From: an uncultured Bacilli bacterium | GTDB taxonomy: Bacteria > Bacillota_I > Bacilli_A > RF39 > UBA660 | Direction: 5' to 3' | Length of the DNA: 10,947 bases | Assembly (NCBI GenBank): GCA_904502155.1 | Contig: CAJGDV010000035.1 | Coordinates: 1 to 10,947, forward strand | In this document: positions 7,145-10,947 of the stretch, piece by piece | How the letters are laid out: the number at the start of each line of letters is the position of its first letter | Numbering within the stretch: the first letter of the stretch is position 1 | The notes under the pieces: generated by a model | Database searches by the model: none | The model's input: the letters and a program-made list of their open reading frames with translations, nothing else | Told to the model about the DNA's origin: nothing | Made by a program: the position numbers and the translations under genes

Positions 7145-7787
7145 TGTTATAAGTTATTTCTTCAATTTCTTCATATTTTTTGCAGTATTTATTATTTTAG
7201 TATTAGTAATTGCTGAAATTTATTTTAAAAATTTTAAACTAAAAAAGGATAAACTTAGATTTTATGGTATTTTCTTAAATTTGACTAATGGTCAAATTAT
7301 ATCAATTACCTTAGTAACATTAAAATTTATCTATATAGTTTATTCATTATTAAATATAGGATCCACTTATATAACATTTATTTTCCTATTATTTATAACA
7401 TTTGTATTTAATATTTTCAATTTTAGAGCTGTTAATATAATATTTGATTTACTAACATGTGTAATTTTATATTTGATTATAATTTCAAAAGATATTTTTA
7501 TTGATTATATCTTGCATGTTGATGCTATTTGGTATGCTATATTATTATGCGTTGTTACAATGTTATTTGGTTTTATAGTATCATTCTATCTATATATAAG
7601 AGATATAATGTATATACTTAAAAAACATATTTATATTAAAAAAGAAGCTTTAAAAAACGATATGGAAAATGCCTTTTTCAAACCAAAACATGTTGATAAA
7701 ATGGTTAAAGAATTAAAAGATAAAGTAGGAGGAGTTGCTGAAGATGACTCAAAAGCTAAGTCCAGAAGTAAGAAAAAATCTAAATAA
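7128..7787 (+). CDS. Five-helix integral membrane protein of unknown family, ATPase-cluster partner
   Basis: 219 residues, not recognised. Predicted helices lie at about 9-31, 56-76, 79-98, 101-119 and 133-157, followed by a cytoplasm-like basic segment and a charged C-terminal tail (AEDDSKAKSRSKKKSK). It is Phe/Ile/Tyr-rich. No subunit a signature is visible: there is no R-L-x-x-N-x-x-x-G helix, and the only arginine near a helix is R100 at the edge between helices 3 and 4. A 17-base overlap with epsilon and a 44-base overlap with the next gene tie it tightly to the ATPase genes, with translation probably coupled because no good ribosome site precedes the ATG. It is the best candidate for a fixed membrane component facing the c-like ring, or for a channel or adaptor to the surface proteins; both ideas are inference. 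Confidence 0.75.
   Translation: MEQLTSVISYFFNFFIFFAVFIILVLVIAEIYFKNFKLKKDKLRFYGIFLNLTNGQIISITLVTLKFIYIVYSLLNIGSTYITFIFLLFITFVFNIFNFRAVNIIFDLLTCVILYLIIISKDIFIDYILHVDAIWYAILLCVVTMLFGFIVSFYLYIRDIMYILKKHIYIKKEALKNDMENAFFKPKHVDKMVKELKDKVGGVAEDDSKAKSRSKKKSK
7727..7732 (+). promoter_or_regulatory. Ribosome binding site deciding the start of the 7744 gene
   Basis: AGGAGG lies inside the upstream gene. It is 11 bases from the ATG at 7744 but only 2 bases from the in-frame TTG at 7735, so the ATG is the workable start even though its spacing is a little long. Confidence 0.7.
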
Positions 7788-8490
7788 ATATTTACCTTAT
7801 ATAATTTCAGCTATTACTATTTTAATAGTAAGTGTTATATATATAAATATTCTTAATTCCGCAAAGGAAGAAATAGTTACATATAAAACTGAAGAAGGAC
7901 AAGAGATTTATTTCTATATTGGTGAAGGTAAATTTGAATATACATCACAAATTACAATGAGTAGTGAAAATCAATATATTAAACTTACAACAGGTGATTA
8001 TGAACATTATTTTGATTCTGAACCAATTTATTTTAAAAATAAAAAACAAGTATTGTTTTCAGGTGATATGTCACTTGTTATGACAAAAAATGGATTTGTT
8101 CAAAAAAGAATAAATAAATTTACTCGTATCCTAATTGATGGTTCATACTATATTCAGGATAAAAGTTTAAATTATGCAATCAATAATGGATTTCTTTTTG
8201 ATGGCAATGATTTATATTTCTTTCTAAATGAAACTGAAATATATGTAGGAAATACAAAATATGTTTTACCTCCATTTTCATATGTTGTTTATAATTTCAA
8301 TGATGAACTTTACATGTACAATTACAATGAAGATAAAATGACTGTTTTAAAACGTGTAACTGAAGATGTTTTAGCTAAACATGGAGATTATACTATAAAC
8401 TTAGGAATTGATGGTATCATACATAATGATGGTTCTAAATTATTAATGAAAAATTTTGATTACCTAAAAAAATTAGAACAAAATGATTAA
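7744..8490 (+). CDS. Membrane-anchored protein with an extracytoplasmic beta domain, partner of the ATPase cluster
   Basis: 248 residues from the ATG chosen by its ribosome site; no recognised family. It has a polar, basic N terminus, one hydrophobic helix at about 17-37, then a beta-rich, Tyr/Phe/Asn-rich domain to the C terminus, predicted outside the membrane. Residues about 93-141 align by eye with about 96-154 of the protein at 630-2048. The region with 'FFLNETEIYVGNTKYVL' resembles the 'YLNATKITIDLGDE' region of the 8576 protein, so the three probably share the same membrane-proximal domain. This one lacks the acidic linker and FN3-like modules and may be a minimal form. It is the last gene of the transcription unit, with the intrinsic terminator starting 3 bases after its stop. 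The role is unknown; a docking or coupling subunit between membrane machinery and longer surface proteins is an inference from shared architecture. Confidence 0.8.
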   Translation: MTQKLSPEVRKNLNKYLPYIISAITILIVSVIYINILNSAKEEIVTYKTEEGQEIYFYIGEGKFEYTSQITMSSENQYIKLTTGDYEHYFDSEPIYFKNKKQVLFSGDMSLVMTKNGFVQKRINKFTRILIDGSYYIQDKSLNYAINNGFLFDGNDLYFFLNETEIYVGNTKYVLPPFSYVVYNFNDELYMYNYNEDKMTVLKRVTEDVLAKHGDYTINLGIDGIIHNDGSKLLMKNFDYLKKLEQND

Positions 8491-8492
8491 AT

Positions 8493-8517
8493 AAAAGGTG
8501 TTGTTTAACACCTTTTT
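8493..8517 (+). terminator. Intrinsic (Rho-independent) terminator closing the ATPase operon
   Basis: A perfect 10-bp inverted repeat, AAAAGGTGTT / AACACCTTTT, with a 4-base GTTT loop is followed by a T run. It starts 3 bases after the stop at 8490. The flanking A and T runs make it potentially active in both directions, but no convergent gene is present. Confidence 0.9.
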
Positions 8518-8519
8518 AA

Positions 8520-8549
8520 TTGACTTTTTTATCTATTATAAAGTAAAAT
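8520..8549 (+). promoter_or_regulatory. Sigma-A-like promoter for the downstream large surface protein
   Basis: The -35 box TTGACT (8520-8525) matches 5 of 6 consensus bases and the -10 box TAAAAT (8544-8549) matches 5 of 6, separated by 18 bases. Transcription should begin near 8556, about 20 bases before the ATG. It directly follows the terminator, so the next gene has its own transcription start. No operator-like repeat was seen. Confidence 0.65.
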
Positions 8550-8566
8550 AATATTAGTAGAATAAT

Positions 8567-8573
8567 GGTGATG
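8567..8573 (+). promoter_or_regulatory. Ribosome binding site of the 8576 gene
   Basis: GGTGATG complements the 5' part of the anti-Shine-Dalgarno region (AAGGAGGTGATC complement), so its short distance to the ATG is normal for this register. It supports 8576 as the start. Confidence 0.6.
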
Positions 8574-8575
8574 AT

Positions 8576-10947
8576 ATGAAAAAAAATATAATGATAATCG
8601 CACTACTTTTTGCGGTGATTGCCGGATCGTTTTATTTAATATTCATGAGGTTTCAATTAGCTTTTAAAATAGATAATAAAAGCTATGTTTTTACGTCTAA
8701 TAAGGTAATTGAAAACTTATATGTTAATGGACTTTCGGGCGAAGACGTTAAAATCGACTATACTGTAGCCGATGAAAATGAACAAGTATATAAGCAAGGT
8801 AATAAATATTTTATTGGTGAAAATCAAAAGGAAGAAATAAGTATTGAATATCCTATGCTTAGTGAAGATGGTTCCCGTGTATCTAACATGGGTAACTACA
8901 AAATACTTATTACGGAAGATTTTAAAATATCTACTACTTTTGATAATGCTATATTATCAGAAGGTGCACTTTATAATGGTACATCAATGGATAGAGTAGA
9001 TAAAGAAAATTATTTTTTATTTAATGTCCAAGATAAGGTATATTTAAATGCAACTAAAATAACAATTGATTTAGGTGATGAAACCCGTGAAATACCAATG
9101 AATAGTATTGTTTATTTCATGGAACATGAAATAAGGTATTATTTCCTTTATAATGAAACATTCCTTTATAGTGTTATAACAGGAATTGATGATTTAGATA
9201 CTGTGCATTTCTTTAATAGCAGTATAGGTTATAGAGATATGCTTTTAAATCTAGAGGTTATTGTTGAAGAAGAAGAGCCAGAAATATACATTCCAGAAGA
9301 AATTATACCTCCTGTAAGAGATGAGGAGTTTGTTATTCCGGAAGATGAATATGTATATATTAAGCCAGAAGCTACAACAGAAGTTGTTTCAACATCTGTT
9401 TATTCATTTAAAGTTAATCTAACATTAAATGATAATGCTAGAAGAATTGAAACAAGTCCAACTTATGAAATAAAATATAATGGAAAAACATTCTTAAGAA
9501 AGACATTGTATAGTACTGGAACATTTGAAATATCAGGATTACTTCCTAATACTGAATTTGAACTGGTAGCATATTTTACTTATCGTAATGAACATGATAA
9601 GTTAATTAAAAAGACAATGCTAACAACAACTATACATACAAAAGATATAAGTTTACTAGAACCTATTAAACTTGTGTATAATAACGATAATTTATATCCT
9701 AATAAATTAGAATTTAATCAAATGAAATTTATGAATGGGAAAAATGATGAAGTTTTAAAAGGTATTAAAGATATGGAAGCCTATATAAATGGTGAAAGAT
9801 ATTTAGTATCTAGTGGTAATATTCAAAAACTTAAAAAATTACAAGAAATTGATTATGAAACACCACCTTCATTAAAATCAAATACAATATATGATGTTAA
9901 ATTTGTAATTTATGATATTGCTGGTAATGAATTAGTTGTCGAAAATAATGTTACAAAATCTAAAACATTAAAAGCTAAACCAACAGCTGATATTGCAATT
10001 ACAGGAACAGATCTTACATATTTTGATGCATTTATTGGAATAACAAATGTTGATAATGTAAATATTGAAAATTTAATTTATGTTATAACTGATGGTGATA
10101 ATAACATCATTACACAAGGTCCTGTTGGTGATGGTAATATTCATGTTGGTGATTTAGATATAAATAGTGTATATAATATTTTAGTATATGCTGATTATGA
10201 TCTTGAAGATGGTAATGGTGTTCAAAAAAACGTATTATTAAAACAAGGTAAAGTTACAACTAAACCACTTTCAACATTAGGATTTGTTCGTTTTAATTTA
10301 GAAGAAAAAGAATTAACACAAACAGATGCTATATTTGATTTAACAATTAATCAATCTAGTACTGATGAAAAACTTTTAGCAATACTAGATAAAATATACT
10401 TTACAATTAAAGTTAAAAGTACTGATGAAATCGTAAAAGAAGTTACAATTGAAGGCGAAGATGTTGTTAACTTAAAAACAACAGGTAATTCGTATTTACT
10501 AGAACTTTTAGGTCTATATTCAAATACATATTATAAAATAGAAGTTACAACTGATGTTAAACAAGGATCTAAAGTTTATAATATTAAAGGTTTATTAAAC
10601 CTTACTGAATTTGCAACTTTAAAGCAACCTGCAACTATTGATATAGTAAATCAATTTACTAATGAATCTTTAATAGACTATGATGTTAAAGTTACAGATT
10701 TAGATGGTGCTATTGAATCTAATCGTGTAATTTTATATGTGAGAGATTCAAGTGGTACTTTAGTTTCATATAAAAATTTACCAATTAATGGTGAATATGA
10801 ACGTTTTAGTTTTGATAAACTAGAAAAAGAAGAAAAATATACATTCACATATTTAGTTGGTTCATATAACTTAGGTTATACAAATGCAACTTATGAAGAA
10901 GATAAAATATTATTAGAAAAAACAATTGAAACAAAAGTAGGTATTTA
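8576..10947 (+). CDS. Large membrane-anchored surface protein with repeated FN3-like modules (3' end beyond window)
   Basis: The frame stays open for 790 codons to the window edge, so the gene is incomplete. Layout: one N-terminal helix at about 5-24, most likely a signal anchor with the bulk outside; a beta-rich domain at about 28-225; an acidic, proline-containing linker at about 231-270 (EEEEPEIYIPEE then more E/P); then repeated beta-sandwich modules. Signature Tyr/Phe anchors of the FN3 type (for example LLPNTEFEL at 322 and SNTIYDV at 435) recur near residues 328, 439, 533, 652 and 755, a spacing of roughly 95-120 residues, as expected for FN3-like domains. Sequence identity between modules is low. 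The order of helix, beta domain, acidic linker and FN3 matches the protein at 630-2048. Codon and base use are like the ATPase genes, so there is no sign of recent separate acquisition. The function is unknown; an extended surface fibre or adhesin acted on by the adjacent motor is an inference. Confidence 0.85.
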   Translation, partial: MKKNIMIIALLFAVIAGSFYLIFMRFQLAFKIDNKSYVFTSNKVIENLYVNGLSGEDVKIDYTVADENEQVYKQGNKYFIGENQKEEISIEYPMLSEDGSRVSNMGNYKILITEDFKISTTFDNAILSEGALYNGTSMDRVDKENYFLFNVQDKVYLNATKITIDLGDETREIPMNSIVYFMEHEIRYYFLYNETFLYSVITGIDDLDTVHFFNSSIGYRDMLLNLEVIVEEEEPEIYIPEEIIPPVRDEEFVIPEDEYVYIKPEATTEVVSTSVYSFKVNLTLNDNARRIETSPTYEIKYNGKTFLRKTLYSTGTFEISGLLPNTEFELVAYFTYRNEHDKLIKKTMLTTTIHTKDISLLEPIKLVYNNDNLYPNKLEFNQMKFMNGKNDEVLKGIKDMEAYINGERYLVSSGNIQKLKKLQEIDYETPPSLKSNTIYDVKFVIYDIAGNELVVENNVTKSKTLKAKPTADIAITGTDLTYFDAFIGITNVDNVNIENLIYVITDGDNNIITQGPVGDGNIHVGDLDINSVYNILVYADYDLEDGNGVQKNVLLKQGKVTTKPLSTLGFVRFNLEEKELTQTDAIFDLTINQSSTDEKLLAILDKIYFTIKVKSTDEIVKEVTIEGEDVVNLKTTGNSYLLELLGLYSNTYYKIEVTTDVKQGSKVYNIKGLLNLTEFATLKQPATIDIVNQFTNESLIDYDVKVTDLDGAIESNRVILYVRDSSGTLVSYKNLPINGEYERFSFDKLEKEEKYTFTYLVGSYNLGYTNATYEEDKILLEKTIETKVGI

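Noticed and set aside
7735..7743. TTG at 7735 as start of the second anchored protein
   Set aside because: The AGGAGG site would be only 2 bases away; the ATG at 7744 with 11 bases is more plausible.
8525..8530. Second T run as part of a further terminator
   Set aside because: It has no hairpin of its own and falls within the spacer of the likely promoter.
1..10947. CRISPR arrays, insertion sequences, tRNA or rRNA genes, riboswitches
   Set aside because: None seen: the window is almost fully coding, the only tandem repeat is inside alpha, and the single intergenic gap of note (8491-8575) holds only the terminator, promoter and ribosome site.

Overview
The window comes from a very AT-rich, low-GC Gram-positive-type bacterium, most likely Mollicutes-related (a gut RF39-like or other wall-less or Mollicutes-adjacent Bacilli lineage). 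The grounds are the strong A/T bias, Lys/Asn/Ile/Glu-rich proteins, AAGGAGG-type ribosome binding sites and dense one-strand gene packing. Tryptophan is read from TGG, no gene carries an in-frame TGA, and all ten visible stops are TAA or TAG. The taxon is inferred, not proven.

All genes lie on the plus strand. Positions 2-607 are the 3' end of a large beta-rich surface protein. Positions 630-2048 encode a membrane-anchored protein with an extracytoplasmic beta domain and fibronectin-III-like (FN3-like) modules. Then comes a divergent F1-type rotary ATPase set in the canonical atp gene order: c-like (2060-2305), a fused b/delta-like stator protein (2308-3051), alpha (3064-4710), gamma (4703-5488), beta (5482-6837) and epsilon (6830-7144). 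It is followed by a five-helix membrane protein of unknown family (7128-7787) and a second membrane-anchored beta-domain protein (7744-8490). A strong intrinsic terminator (8493-8517) closes the unit. A good sigma-A-like promoter (8520-8549) then drives a third membrane-anchored protein, at least 790 residues long with repeated FN3-like modules, which runs off the right edge.

The F1 head looks catalytically competent. Beta keeps the P-loop, the catalytic Glu, the Walker B Asp and the adenine-pocket Tyr at E. coli-like numbering, and alpha keeps the arginine finger. The membrane sector does not look like a proton channel. The c-like protein has Thr60 where the ion-carrying Glu/Asp should be and no acidic residue anywhere in helix 2, and no subunit a gene is present. 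Membrane-anchored surface proteins with a shared architecture surround the ATPase genes instead. The best reading is an ATP-hydrolysing F1-like motor coupled to a non-canonical membrane sector ('X0'), analogous in concept to the F1-like X0 (Type 2/Type 3) ATPases of mycoplasmas but with its own set of partners. Its work may be mechanical or transport-related and directed at the large surface proteins. That last step is inference.
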